Assembly: GCA_035610365.1 (NCBI GenBank)
Contig: CM069433.1
Span: 173,988,882 to 174,052,881 of the forward strand
Source: Aquatica leii
Lineage: Eukaryota > Arthropoda > Insecta > Coleoptera > Lampyridae
DNA: 64,000 bases
Reading direction: 5' to 3'
Made by a program: the position numbers and the translations under genes. Positions 11,418-21,518 of the stretch are shown piece by piece. The notes below the pieces were generated by a model. The model had not been told where the DNA came from and did not search any database. It saw only the letters and a list, made by a program, of their open reading frames with translations. Positions within the stretch are counted from its first letter, which is position 1; each line of letters begins with the position of its first letter.

Positions 11418-13950
11418 CAGAGGTTTCCAAACTTTTTTGTGTCGTAGACCCCTTGCCTAGTTTTTCGGTTTTGGGTAGACCCCCTACTTATCTGATAATG
11501 ATTTTTTTGTATATTTTTAACTGTAGAGAAGTTTAGTATTAAAAACTTAAAGTAAAAACACATGTTAAGTTTTATACATTTATTGATTGAATTTAAATTA
11601 AAACTACTCAAAATAAAATTTTGTATCTGTTATATAAAATATACGTAACATAAAATAAACATAAAATAAACTAAGGAATAAGAAATGTTTTTAGTGAAAA
11701 GCATGAACTTGATGCTTTAATAGCAAATTATCAACATTTGGCGTCAATTTTGTAAGGTTTAATCTTAAATCTCCACGGCTAATGATGTCCAGTCTGTTTC
11801 TTTTTTTCGTTAAGAGATTGGTAACAGCGCTGTCAGTCAGTTTCACTTGTATTATGACGTTTCTTCTATGTTACCATATGGGTTAATTATCCACGGTGGT
11901 ATTCCCATAGTCAAAACATCCTCAAACCTAGTTTCAAAATCTGAACAGAAGGCATTTAAATGTTGAACGCAGGTTGAAACGTCGTTTTCCTGCTAGTTTG
12001 TCTGTGACAAATTGGAGAACTGGGAAAATTCGCCCCGTCCAATACTTTGCTTGATTAGTTTAATTCGGACAAGAAACGCTGATAAGATGGACTTTGTTTT
12101 AATCAAGTTTTGACTGTCGCCTTGTAACTGCAAATTAACCATATTAAATTTTGTACACAAATCTGTTAAATAGGCGATGTCTGTTTTCCATTTCATTAAA
12201 TTGTCTTTTAAAATTTTATCTTTAGTATCCAGAAATTCTAAAATAGTCTCAAAAAGTGCAAAAAATCTTGTCAAACATAAGGCTTTCGACAGCCAGCGTA
12301 CTTCAGTGGGAAGGAGTATTTGATGAAAGTGTTCGTCATTTTCTTCATACTGCGCAAATAACAGCGTATTCAACGCCTTGCTTCGGATTCGGTTTACTGC
12401 ATCAATGACAAATTGAAAAGATTCATGCAATCTACCACTCAAATTTTTAGGAACTAAATGTTGTTAATGGATGATGCAGTTTTTGCGAAGATCAGTTCTT
12501 CGTAGATTTCTTGATTCATAATAAAACGAACATATGCCTATAATAATACTGCATTACCAGGTAAAGTTGACTCGTCCTGTTGTATAGAGAAATAGGTCGT
12601 TTGCAAATCATTACACAAGAACATTTCAATATCAGAACTATTGTTGCTTAAGGGAATTCTTTTAATAATGTCAGATGCACGTTTGTGTAAAACAGTTTTT
12701 AAAACCTCTTCAACGGCTGGCAAAATTAACTTCTCTCCGATAGTAAGCGGTTTTCGGGATTTTGCTATAAGTAGCGAGATATTGTAAGACGCCCGCAAAC
12801 CATCATCGTTTCTTTGTGACGTCAAAGCGACCATTCTGTTCAGTGTAGGTCTCTTCTGAAGTTTATCTTTGAATGTTTGAAAGTATTTCAAATCTTTATC
12901 TGTTTTATCAGGGTGACATCTTCTCAGATGATCCTGCAGCCTAGATGGTTTCCTGGCATTATTGCCCAAAACTTTGTTGCATAAAAGGCACATAGACAAT
13001 TGTTTGTCCGACAATGATAGAATGAAGCCAAATTTCAAATAATCATCACTGCACTGTCTACATTTTGTTTTAGATTCGGACATGGCATCAGTCATCTGTG
13101 GGCAAAATTAATCTATTTAAATAAGACATAAAGTCCAGCAACTGTATATTAAAAAATCAAAGTCAAATTTAAATCGTATAGTCTTAGATTTATAGGTAAA
13201 TATTGACACATATATATATTTATTTATGTGACCGATCAAAATATGTAGTTTAATTCCAAAATAATTTTTTTAAATATGTTTTCTATATGTAAACCTTTAA
13301 ATTCTATCAAAAAAAAAAAAAAAACAAACAAATGAGAATGTGTATTGGAAATTCTTCAAAAAACACTCAGCTGTACAGTTGTGAATTTCTTATTTTCTTA
13401 ATTTATCTTTTAAAGTGGTAACATATTGTATGTTAATAATAAAATACATAAGTAATGTGTATGTACGGTTGACTTTTTTTAGATTTTTCCGAAAACATTT
13501 CATAATTCAAACATCTTCTTGCACCAATTAGTACGGATTACGGAGATTGCACTGCAATTATAATAACGATTGCTAAAACTTTGAAAAAGAAACTATTGAG
13601 GAGTACTCGTGTAATTTTGCATGATTTGAATATTAAACTACTAATAACTGAAGTCATGATTGGCGTAATTTATCTGTCTTTACTAACTACGAGTACAAAA
13701 CTAAAATTTAATAAAAAATAATGTACTTACTTTTCTCCGGCACTCTCAAACTATAATTTGTGGGATAAACTACCAGTTTATATTCTTTAACTATTTTCTT
13801 AGCACTTTCCTTTCCAAGATTCGGGAATCGTATACACGTATTTGTCTCACATTCGTGTTTATAGAGTGACGAATTGAACAAGTCAGTGCAAGTTCGCGAA
13901 GCTCAGAGACTGCGCGTATGTTTGTAACAATTTTATAAACATATATAACA
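11418..13950 (-). mobile_element. Buster/SCAND3-like hAT relic
   Basis: The left terminus CAGAGGTTTCCAAACTTTTT (11418-11437) is typical of Buster-type hAT inverted ends, followed by GTCGTAGACCCC. Its gene runs leftward on the minus strand toward this end. The opposite inverted end was not found before the piggyBac relic at 14.1 kb, so the right limit is approximate and the element may be truncated. The preceding 8 bases, CCCTAAAG, lie in LINE reverse-transcriptase sequence, so it appears inserted in the LINE. Confidence 0.65.
11993..13095 (-). pseudogene. SCAND3/ZBED5-like hAT transposase, internally deleted
   Basis: The upstream frame (13095-12538) starts MTDAMSESKTKC and contains a BED-type zinc finger with C-x2-C (CLLCNK) followed by HLRRCH, then a basic linker. 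Next comes LTIGEKLILPAVEEVLKTVL and the catalytic-domain entry IQQDESTLPGN (usual form DEST-D). The downstream frame (12442-11993) has HESFQFVIDAVNRIRSKALN, LLPTEVRWLSKALCLTRFF (the RWLSxG block) and DIAYLTDLCTKFNMVNLQLQ. This order is that of SCAND3/ZBED5-like Buster hAT transposases. About 95 bases between the two frames, plus the C-terminal dimerisation part, are missing or shifted. It is non-functional. Confidence 0.85.
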
Positions 13951-14094
13951 ATTTTTTTACTTCATATGTACTTTTATAAATAATGTATATGTCTTTACAT
14001 TATAAGATAGTATAATGTAAGTAAATAGGTACTATCAGTGTATGTTGAGATCCACTATATGGTTTTTACTATTGTGCTTCAGTAATTGCAAATT
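13110..14094. other. AT-rich stretch, probable hAT 5' flank
   Basis: No gene was recognised. The stretch lies upstream of the minus-strand hAT gene, so part of it is probably that element's 5' untranslated region or promoter. A poly-A run sits near 13310. Confidence 0.4.
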
Positions 14095-15140
14095 ATGGCG
14101 TCCAGTTTTAAGGAATTGGCAGAAAATCAGGAAAAAATATATTTGGATGCCTTTTGGAACGATGTGAAACAAACAAAACTGACTCTAGCAAGAGAATTTC
14201 ATCTAGATCGAGAAACTGTAATAAAGGAACTAGAATGATTAGCTGAAGAAAGTGACAAGTATGAAGAGAACAATGAAATACTACAATTTCGAAACAAAAC
14301 AAGAAAATTTCAAGTCGGAGAAAGAATAATTGCTCATCAGGAACATTTGGTATAGAAAAGATAATACCAACAACAGCTATTAAAGTAAGGCTCCTGTTCA
14401 TAATTTGGTTACAATTTTGCCTGGTTTTGCTCGTAATAATCCCCCAAGTGAGCTTCACTTGGAATTTATTGATTACCAATGAGATGATACAAAAATAGTG
14501 GATTTTATCAATTTGAAGATAATTTCCACCAGATAAAATTATAAAAAGTCCAAAAGGTTTCCTCAGTCACAAAATAAATGTTTGCCTTATTTTACTGAAA
14601 ACATCGATATGTCTGAAATGAAGGCGTTTTTCGGGCTATTATATCTGCAATCAATTTTCAAATCTGGTCATAAAGACACCTGTTGTATGTGGGCAACAGA
14701 TGAGACAGTAAGAGCTATTTTTTGTGTTACTATGAGTCAGCAAGATTTTCGTTTTTATTGAGCTGCCTTAGATTTGACAATGACGCAACCCGAAAAGAAA
14801 GAGTAAAAACTAATAAATTGGCCGCTGTGTCGAAAGTATTTGATCAAAATCATGTTATTTGGCAGGTATTTACCTAACTGCAGAGAAAATGCTTGTACCT
14901 TTTCAAAGAACGTTTCAAACAAACCTGTCAAATATGGAATTAAAGTGGCTGATGCTAAAACGCATTATCTTGTAAATGCCGAGATTTATACCAGATCCGA
15001 AATAAAATTGTTCGTAAATTCTGTCATTTATTAGAACTCTACGAAGATAATCATCTGCAACTCAGAATGGGCAACAAGAAGATACCCTCAAAACTACGAA
15101 TTCTCAATGCTAAACTATCAGGGGTGTCCTAAATTGGATG
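14095..15140 (+). pseudogene. piggyBac-like transposase relic
   Basis: The frame opens at 14095 (MASSFKELAENQEK) and is soon interrupted. Piggybac landmarks follow in shifted frames: a stretch near 14610 matching the conserved block at the start of the DDE domain, then CLRFDNDATRKERVKTNKLA (14765-14825) and AVSKVFDQ. SNKPVKYGIKVADAKTHYLV (14920-14980) matches the SKPAKYGIK block that surrounds a catalytic aspartate, followed by NAEIYT. The VDEMLVPFRG-type segment between them is deleted. The protein would excise and insert at TTAA. The C-terminal zinc-finger region is not clearly readable. No TIRs were identified. Confidence 0.8.
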
Positions 15141-15416
15141 TTTGATAAGAAAACTCGGTAACTATAATAGATACAAGAAAATGGACCGCGTATCCATTGC
15201 AGAACAGAATGTACAGCATCAAATTGTCCCATTTGTCATGATCAACGTAATACTTTATTACACATTAATAAAAAAATTAATAATACAATACCAAACGCAA
15301 AAGCCACACAATTTAATGATAATCAACAGTTTCAGAAAAATAACTATCAAAATACATCAGTAGCATCATCATCCAAAATTTACTCCGAATTATCAAAAAT
15401 AAAATATGTGAAACAC
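15141..15416 (+). pseudogene. BEL/Pao-like gag zinc-knuckle fragment
   Basis: In one frame the stretch near 15195-15260 reads HCRTECTASNCPICHDQRN followed by TLLH. The C-x2-C-(x)-H pattern ending in TLLH is characteristic of the zinc knuckle at the end of BEL/Pao gag proteins. A low-complexity Asn/Gln-rich tail follows until the MITE at 15419. The expected protease and N-terminal RT are missing on the far side, so this copy is internally deleted. Assignment rests on the short knuckle plus the BEL pol sequence that follows. Confidence 0.5.
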
Positions 15417-15418
15417 TA

Positions 15419-15575
15419 AAGGCGGGTTGCACAAAGCAAATCAAAAATGTAACAACTGATTATTTTTCAAAACAATTGCTACATAGCCAATAAAACCACA
15501 TTTATTCGTGATGTAACAATTGATTTCAGAAATAATCACTTGCTACATTTTTGATTTGCTTTGTGCAACCCGCCT
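15419..15575. mobile_element. Palindromic MITE inside BEL/Pao sequence
   Basis: About 157 bp, almost entirely two inverted arms of roughly 69 bases. The left arm starts AAGGCGGGTTGCACAAAGCA and the right arm ends with its reverse complement. TA dinucleotides flank both sides (15417-15418 and 15576-15577), which fits a Tc1/mariner-type non-autonomous element, although other superfamilies with short target sites remain possible. No coding content. Confidence 0.85.
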
Positions 15576-15577
15576 TA

Positions 15578-16420
15578 CGCCTTTTATCAAAAGAAGAATC
15601 GGATTGCGAAACACAATTTATCAAAAATTGTGAACGCGACATAAACGGGCGTTTTATAGTTAAATCACCTCTTCGCGACAATGCAAATCAGTTAGGTGAA
15701 TCACTAAGTACAGCCATAAGGAGATTTTTAGCATTGGAAAACAAATTAGTCAAAAATCTGCCATTGTACGAGCAATATAAAGCTTTCATGGACTAATACG
15801 TAGCATTAGGTCAAATGAAAGAAATAAAAACTATAAATCAATATCATCTAACTTATAATTTACCACACCATTGTGAAATTAAGTTTTTAGCCTTAGAACT
15901 AAATGCAGGATCCTGTAAAACATTATCGGGATTATCTTTAAACGACGATTTGAAAGTTGGTTTTAACATTTAAAATGATCTCTTCTCTATTATAACGCAA
16001 TCGTGTCAACATGAAATAATTACAATGTCTGACATTACCAAAATGTCACAACGTAATTTGCAACGCATAGTATGGAGAGCGAATCGTAGCAAACCAATAA
16101 AACATTTTATACTAAATACAGTCACTTATGGTACTGCATCCGTCAGCTTTTTGTCGACGAGATGTTTAAAACAAATTGGGTTAGAAAGTAAAATAATAAT
16201 AAATGACTACTATGTAGATAATTTAATGACCGGATGTAATACACTTAAACAAGGACAAATGCTAATTAAAAATATGCAATTAATAATGAGCAGTGCAGAC
16301 TTTGAACTCAGACAATGAATGTCGAATTGTTAAAAAACCTTAGTAAAAATTCAACGTAGATGAATTTATTATTTCAGAAAAAAATCAGGGTAATCAATTA
16401 TTTCAAAAATTTTTGATTTA
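15578..16420 (+). pseudogene. BEL/Pao pol (reverse transcriptase) relic
   Basis: After the MITE the frame resumes RLLSKEESDCETQFIKNCER, matching the linker before BEL reverse transcriptase, followed by DGRFIVKSPLRDN and a segment ending LYEQYKAFMD. YNLPHHCEIKFL and CKTLSGLSLNDDLKVG (near 15860-15960) are the RT fingers. RNLQRIVWRANRSKPIKHF and NTVTYGTASVSFLSTRCL (16050-16170) match the palm region. YYVDNLMTGCNT (near 16210) is the catalytic box, usually YVDDLLTG, here with the second aspartate changed to asparagine. Stops and small deletions are present. It would have made retrotransposon cDNA. Confidence 0.9.
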
Positions 16421-16599
16421 TTAGATTTATTATTATTATTATTGCCAAAATTTTATTGTAAGATTTTTGGAAATTCAACATAGAGTGGAATGAAACGGTA
16501 CTAATTAAATTTCAAGACAAAATCTTTATTTCGCCAAATTTCCGGAGTTCACTTAACACCAAGATTATTACGTGAAAATTTTATTTAAATCGACTACTT

Positions 16600-17489
16600 G
16601 CAAGAATATTGGATCTGATGACGATATCGTTTCGTTGAATACGATTGTTGCCATGAGTCGGGGTTTAAATAAACAAGTTTTGTTTTTCAAACGGTTCAAC
16701 ATACGCCATTTTGGAGGACATGGGAAACCACGTTCCAGAAGAAATTTTACAAATACCTTCAGCAGCGAAATCATCGTTGATACTAAGCAAATCGGGGATT
16801 TATGAAAACGAGTATTCCAAATTTGTAGACTGGAAACGAAGTAAAAATGCAAAAATTTTAACAGAAGAGGTGGTATTAGCGTATATATCAGAGCGGGTAT
16901 ATTTTGTAGTTTTTGCTATAAACAGTAATGAAAAAATTTAATTGTGGAATTTCTTGTATAGTCCAATACCTTGAAGGCTTCATCACTATAGTGTTTGTTT
17001 TCCAAATTTAAATGCATGCTAAAAATAAACGAAAAAAATTATATATCCCAATTCCATAACGTCTTTGCGTTTATGAAAAGAAGTACTGTCGGGTACGTAC
17101 CTAAGAAATCGCCAATGTTTTCTCGTGCTCAACTTGATTAATTCTTAGTAGAAGCTCTTGATGATACATCTCATAATGAAGGTAGATGTATTATATTGGG
17201 TAGTTTTCTAATTTTTATTTAATTAAAAACTCTTAATTTTGATAATTGATATTTTTGTACCCAAATTGTTGCAATTTTTGGATTATGTGGGGCATACAAG
17301 AAAGTAGAGCTGTACAACCTGTGTGTTAAAGGTGTTGCCAAAAAGAGCACTATTTTGGTGGTAGATATTAAAGAAACAAAGACAAAAATTTACGATCATT
17401 CCGGATGGTGGTGTTGTGAATTATATCGGGCTGTTTAAAAAATATCTTGCCCTGCGCCCTGCGAAGGTTGACCATAATAAGCTTGTTAC
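16600..17489 (+). pseudogene. Crypton-like tyrosine recombinase, N-terminal and middle parts
   Basis: The frame at 16711-16941 has VPEEILQIPSAAKSS and YENEYSKFVDWKRSKNAK, followed by EEVVLAYISE: the N-terminal SAM-like domain pattern (Y-x3-Y-x2-F-x2-W ... E-x-V-L-A-Y) of insect Crypton-type recombinases. Further on, AFMKRSTVGYVPKKSPMFS (near 17065-17130) and VAIFGLCGAYKKVELYNLC (17269-17325; here the first catalytic arginine of GxCRxxEL appears replaced by Lys) are readable. VVNYIGLFKKYLALRPAKVD (about 17412-17470) matches the following block. A 1.67-kb repeat then splits the gene; the C-terminal part resumes at 19270. Such enzymes recombine DNA through a covalent tyrosine intermediate. Confidence 0.8.
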
Positions 17490-17600
17490 GCCCTGAGCAA
17501 ATTTTCCTAAATCCGGTACTGTTTGATTCATTTAAGTTATACGTGTTGGAATTTGCTGTTGCTGCTAATCTCACGCTTTATTTCGTTACATTTTAAAGGT
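17490..17600. other. Junction between Crypton and 1.67-kb repeat
   Basis: Short non-coding stretch whose origin is unclear. It is not shared with the second copy of the repeat, whose homology begins at TGATAATTTG (17601), so it is probably eroded Crypton sequence. Confidence 0.35.
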
Positions 17601-19269
17601 TGATAATTTGTAATATATGATTAATTAGGAGCGCATTATCTTCGCCTAATACGTGGTTAAATTCTGCTTTTCTGCAAGTCCTTATCAAGATCCTTGTTTA
17701 AAATATCAGTTACTCGAGCGCTCTCACCAGTTTGCTGACGAATTTATTTTGTTATCTTCTGAGGTCATTATGACCCTAGGTATTTTCGTTTTCTTCTTTA
17801 ATCAGCTCCTGACAAACTGTTTTTACTGTACCTTGAAAGTACTAACGTTTACTTAAACATTGTGATTTTACCGGATATTACGTTGAAACCTTGCTAACTT
17901 TTGGTATATCTACGGAACCTGTTTCTTTCCTAAAATTACTAAAAAATCGTATATTTACGGCTATAAGTTACTTTAAATTTTAAAAGTGTACTTAGTTTTC
18001 TTAACGTTGGATTATTATACCCAGGTAAAGTAGTTAGTTTTTGCTTTATTTAGTTAATCTAACTTTGCTTCTCTCCCTTCCTCTTTATAGCGTTTTTCTT
18101 CCGACGAAATTGTTCTAATTCCTATGAACGTCTTCTCCAACGGATTGTTTCCCCCACGTGTGAGAGTTCCTTCAACTACCAAAATACTCCGTTCATCTGT
18201 AAACTCTACTAACGCTACGCTGAGAAGTCAACTTCGATTCATATTTGTGCAAATCTCAAAGATTTGATTTTCTACATTAAACTTTTAATCAAAATCCTAC
18301 TTGCTTAATCAACTTTAGAAATTCAAAAACTTTTCCTTATACTTTAAAATTTTACAATTTTTTTTTAATTTAAAATTCACTTTTGTTATTTAAACTTTGG
18401 CTTAATTTACTTAACTTAATTTCTCTTTGTTTCTATAAGAATTTGTTATCTGATTTACCTTGAAATTTGTTGACTTATAACGTAATTGTAACTGACCTAT
18501 TAACCTACATAAATTTGGTTACGCATCCCCTGATCTACGAGATAGTAAACTTGAACCTAACTCTAATTCTCGGCTGTTATTTGCCGACGGCCAATTGTTT
18601 GTTTTAAATATTTTATTTAAGGAAACTTCGACTGGAAATACCGTGCACGGAGTTTGATCAGCAAAGTAATAAAAGTAAGATTTTTTTTGTATTTCAAATT
18701 GTAATTACTGTCTTGTCGAATCCCGATCGCTGCCCCAAATTTAAATTTTTTTTGTTGCTTGTTTTGCGAACCTAACGTAATGAAATTAGTTTTACTACTT
18801 TTGTTTTGACACAAGGTAATTTAGATCCTGTATTTTTGTAATATTTGAAATCCATTATCGATTGTTTTACTCAACTTCACGCATATTTTGTTTGCATAAT
18901 TCAAAATTGAATATTTTAGTGATTATTTTGTAAATTTCCATTTATTCTAAATTCATTATATTTACATCAAATTTACTGATTGCTATTTATTGCTTAACCT
19001 TCCCCGTTTTTCTTTCAGCAACCCTTCGCTACTACTAGAGTCCTGTTAAACTTTTACAATTTACTTAACAGGACCGTAACTAAACAAATTGTGTGGCGCC
19101 CATTTCTAACAATTTCTAATCACTATTTGACTAATTTTATCTACCACGACACCTTTGATTTAAATATTTCCCTCACAATTTCTAACCCACCCCATTTTGC
19201 CTACAAGAACCGAGCTACTGCGGCCATCGCTCCATTTAAATTTATTTACCCCTAATTCTTACCGTAACA
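17601..19269 (+). repeat. 1.67-kb AT-rich repeat, copy 1 (possible LTR plus leader)
   Basis: This aligns along its whole length with 28541-30167 in the same orientation. Both copies start TGATAATTTGTAAT and end CTTACCGTAACA, giving TG...CA ends like an LTR. Both carry TGGCGCCC (19094-19101 here), resembling a tRNA-Lys primer-binding site, about 170 bases before the right end. No long protein is encoded. It breaks the Crypton gene, so it is an insertion in its own right. No convincing target duplication was found. A solo LTR with leader, or an LTR-derived non-autonomous element, is my best guess. Confidence 0.7.
18025..18090 (+). other. Intron-like segment missing from the other copy
   Basis: A 66-base segment starting GTAAAG and ending CTTTATAG, with a pyrimidine-rich stretch CTTCTCTCCCTTCCTCTTTA before the AG, is present here and absent at the matching point of copy 2 (28981/28982). 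The sequences on both sides join exactly at CCCAG/CG. This is what removal of a GT-AG intron would leave. Confidence 0.6.
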
Positions 19270-19650
19270 AGCTGTTTCTGTTTTATCGTTTGAGCAAATG
19301 TAGTCGTCAGTATGTTGGCATAAATACGTTTGCAAAAATTCCGAAAATGATTGCCACGTTCCTCAAACTAACAAACCCTTATATGTTTACTGGACACTGC
19401 TTCCGAAGAACGTTAGCAACCCTACTAGCCGACAGTAAATATTTTGACGCTGAAGAGACATGGTAGGTAAAACCTGATATAGTGGCTGTCGGTTACATTG
19501 AAGAATCTGTTAAAAATAAGGTGAATATTGCAAGAAGAATTATTTCCGGAATAGCTGCCAAAAATATAGAATCTGAACGAAAAGTTGTAGACCTTCCTGG
19601 TAGTCTTGGTATGGCTATTTAAAATAATAGTAACTGTACTTTTCATATAT
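19270..19650 (+). pseudogene. Crypton-like tyrosine recombinase, C-terminal part
   Basis: Immediately after the repeat the frame reads LFLFYRLSKCSRQYVGINTF, then KIPKMIATFLKL, and then TGHCFRRTLATLLADS (near 19393-19440), the H-x-x-R catalytic box of tyrosine recombinases. After one stop (near 19464) comes VAVGYIEESVKNKVNIARRI, containing the tyrosine expected to be the nucleophile. The reading ends near 19620. Position, orientation and motif order show it is the other half of the gene at 16600-17489. The inserted repeat plus at least one stop make it inactive. Confidence 0.85.
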
Positions 19651-19737
19651 ATTTAGCAAAGTAGAATGCAGTTACCTATATCATTGTTAAACTATGTATA
19701 TGTAAATAAAAGTTGACGATGTCGTTGTTTCTATGGT

Positions 19738-19765
19738 AGTTTTATTGCACGAGTGCAATAAAACT
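19738..19765. repeat. Perfect 28-bp palindrome
   Basis: AGTTTTATTGCAC, a two-base GA spacer, then GTGCAATAAAACT: 13-base arms with no mismatch. It lies about 90 bases after the last Crypton codon. It could form a short hairpin or be a symmetric protein-binding site. No function is shown. Confidence 0.7.
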
Positions 19766-19959
19766 AAAAATTATGAACGATTTCTGGTTATCAATAGAAC
19801 CATTTATGATGCTAGCATAAGAAAATATTTTATAAGAATTCCACGAAAATTATTATTACACAAATACATAGTTTTTGCGATGCATCTTTGTTAGCATACG
19901 TTGTATGCGTCTACATCAAGTCTCAAACGGCAAATCCGTCACGCCTATTCAACGATCCA

Positions 19960-21130
19960 CAGTTGTGATCGTCCTAAAACCTGAGACAAACTTTAAAACA
20001 GCTGACGAGACTTAAAACAATTCTAGCAAAGGTCCTAAATCTTACCACGCTCGGTCTAGACTAGATCAAGTGACAAAAGTTGGACGATCTTTACCAACCA
20101 ACCCACTGGGTGGTTACGAAGAGGACATAGCGTCGGTGCCTAGCAGAATTACTAAGAATAAAATTTCCAGACCCGACGTAGTACTCCGTAACGTACTAAG
20201 AACCGTTGTACAAGATTTCTCTCTTCTACGTTTATTGACATATTCCACTCCTTTGTTCAATCCGGGTATTTTCCAAATAATCGGAAAACTGGAAGGCTAC
20301 TAACGATTCTCAAGCCTGGTAAGAGGAATATCTCGAGCCCCAATTTGTATCGTCCAATTACGATACTTTCAGAACTTGGCAAATTATTCAAACGAGTACT
20401 GTTAAAAAAAATACATCACATCATTGCTTCACAAAGATTATTCCATCCCAGCCGGAACCGTTTTTTATACATTTCAGGAGCGTTTAATAACGTATGGTGG
20501 TCATCAATAACTGAAGCGTCGTTATGAGAGTACCTGCATACGCCGTGCACGTCATTTCCAGTTATTTATTGAGTGGTTTAATCCCTTATTCCGCGAACGT
20601 TTCTGCTTCTATCTATACAAAACGACTGACGAAAAGATGCCTACAAGGATCGGTTTTCGAACCGACTTTGTGGAAAGAAATTGTGGATTCTTTACTAGAA
20701 CAAGACTTACCTGATAACTGTGACATTTTTGCTTACGCGGACGATATCTTTATCACAGTGTCCGCAGACAACACACCCAACCTAGAGGCAAAATCACGAC
20801 ATGGCTTAAACATCTGGTACCACAGACTACGACATACTCATATTGTCAGGAAACTGGCATTCCTACATTCCTTGTTCCTTCGTACGATCCTCGGGGCATA
20901 TCGTACTGTTCCTATCGATTCCTTGTGCGATGCGGCTAAATATCTCCTTCTGCATCACCTATTGCAGGAAATATACTGCAAAGTTTTTGCAAGAGCTGGC
21001 ACGTGCACATTCTTAGATCAGCAAGTTTCCACCGCAGATTTTCCTTCCTTTTCAACCGTCAAGCGCTATCTCAAGACTTTGATTAGTGGAATATTTCCCA
21101 TTAAGGACGTAACGCTTATTCCTTGATTCC
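19960..21130 (+). pseudogene. R1-like non-LTR reverse transcriptase relic
   Basis: Shifted frames give YRPITILSELGKLFKRVLLK (20345-20405; the NYRPITLL fingers block) and FLYISGAFNNVWW (near 20470; the catalytic DxSGAFDNVWW block). VPAYAVHVISSYL follows, then CLQGSVFEPTLWKEIVDSLL (near 20640; PQGSVLGPTLWN). FAYADDIFITVSAD (20735-20775) holds the catalytic YADD. LGAYRTVPIDSLCDAAKYLL (20893-20950) is the thumb-side block typical of R1/LOA-type elements. Internal deletions remove parts between these motifs. An intact enzyme would prime cDNA on a nicked target. Assignment to the R1 clade is from motif style only. Confidence 0.8.
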
Positions 21131-21224
21131 TAATATCCTAGACTAAATCAATATGTCCCATAACCCGGGACAAGCAACCGTCCAAATTCTCACACTGCAC
21201 GGCGGATTCCGATGCCATCTGAAA

Positions 21225-21518
21225 CGCATTGAGTTTTATATACAAAATTCATCAGAGCTACCTGAAATGAAACTAAACAAAAATATCGTAGCAATAACAA
21301 CAACTACAAAAGATGAATTTCAAATATTTAACAGATTTTCATCTTTAAATAAATTAAAGGCAGTAATGTCATACGTGTTCCGTTTTATAAAAGATTGCAA
21401 AAATAAAAAAAGAAATAGAAGTACGGGTTTTCATTCAAACAATGGTTTAAATTACTTGGGTGCAAGTAAACAAATAAAAAACTTTATATATACAAACAAA
21501 TTAAGTATTGAACCCTAA
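21225..21518 (+). pseudogene. BEL/Pao pol fragment
   Basis: The second half of an open frame reads NSSELPEMKLNKNIVAI and then FNRFSSLNKLKAVMSYVFRF, followed by KDCKNKK. This matches the BEL/Pao linker between RNase H and integrase, where a run of FxRFSSxxKLxxVxAYxxRF is typical. It is fused directly to the end of the R1-like relic, with no intervening host sequence visible. Too short to say which BEL lineage. Confidence 0.6.

Noticed and set aside
14108..14479. 123-residue minus-strand open frame
   Set aside because: It lies opposite the piggyBac relic and has no domain; it is a shadow frame.
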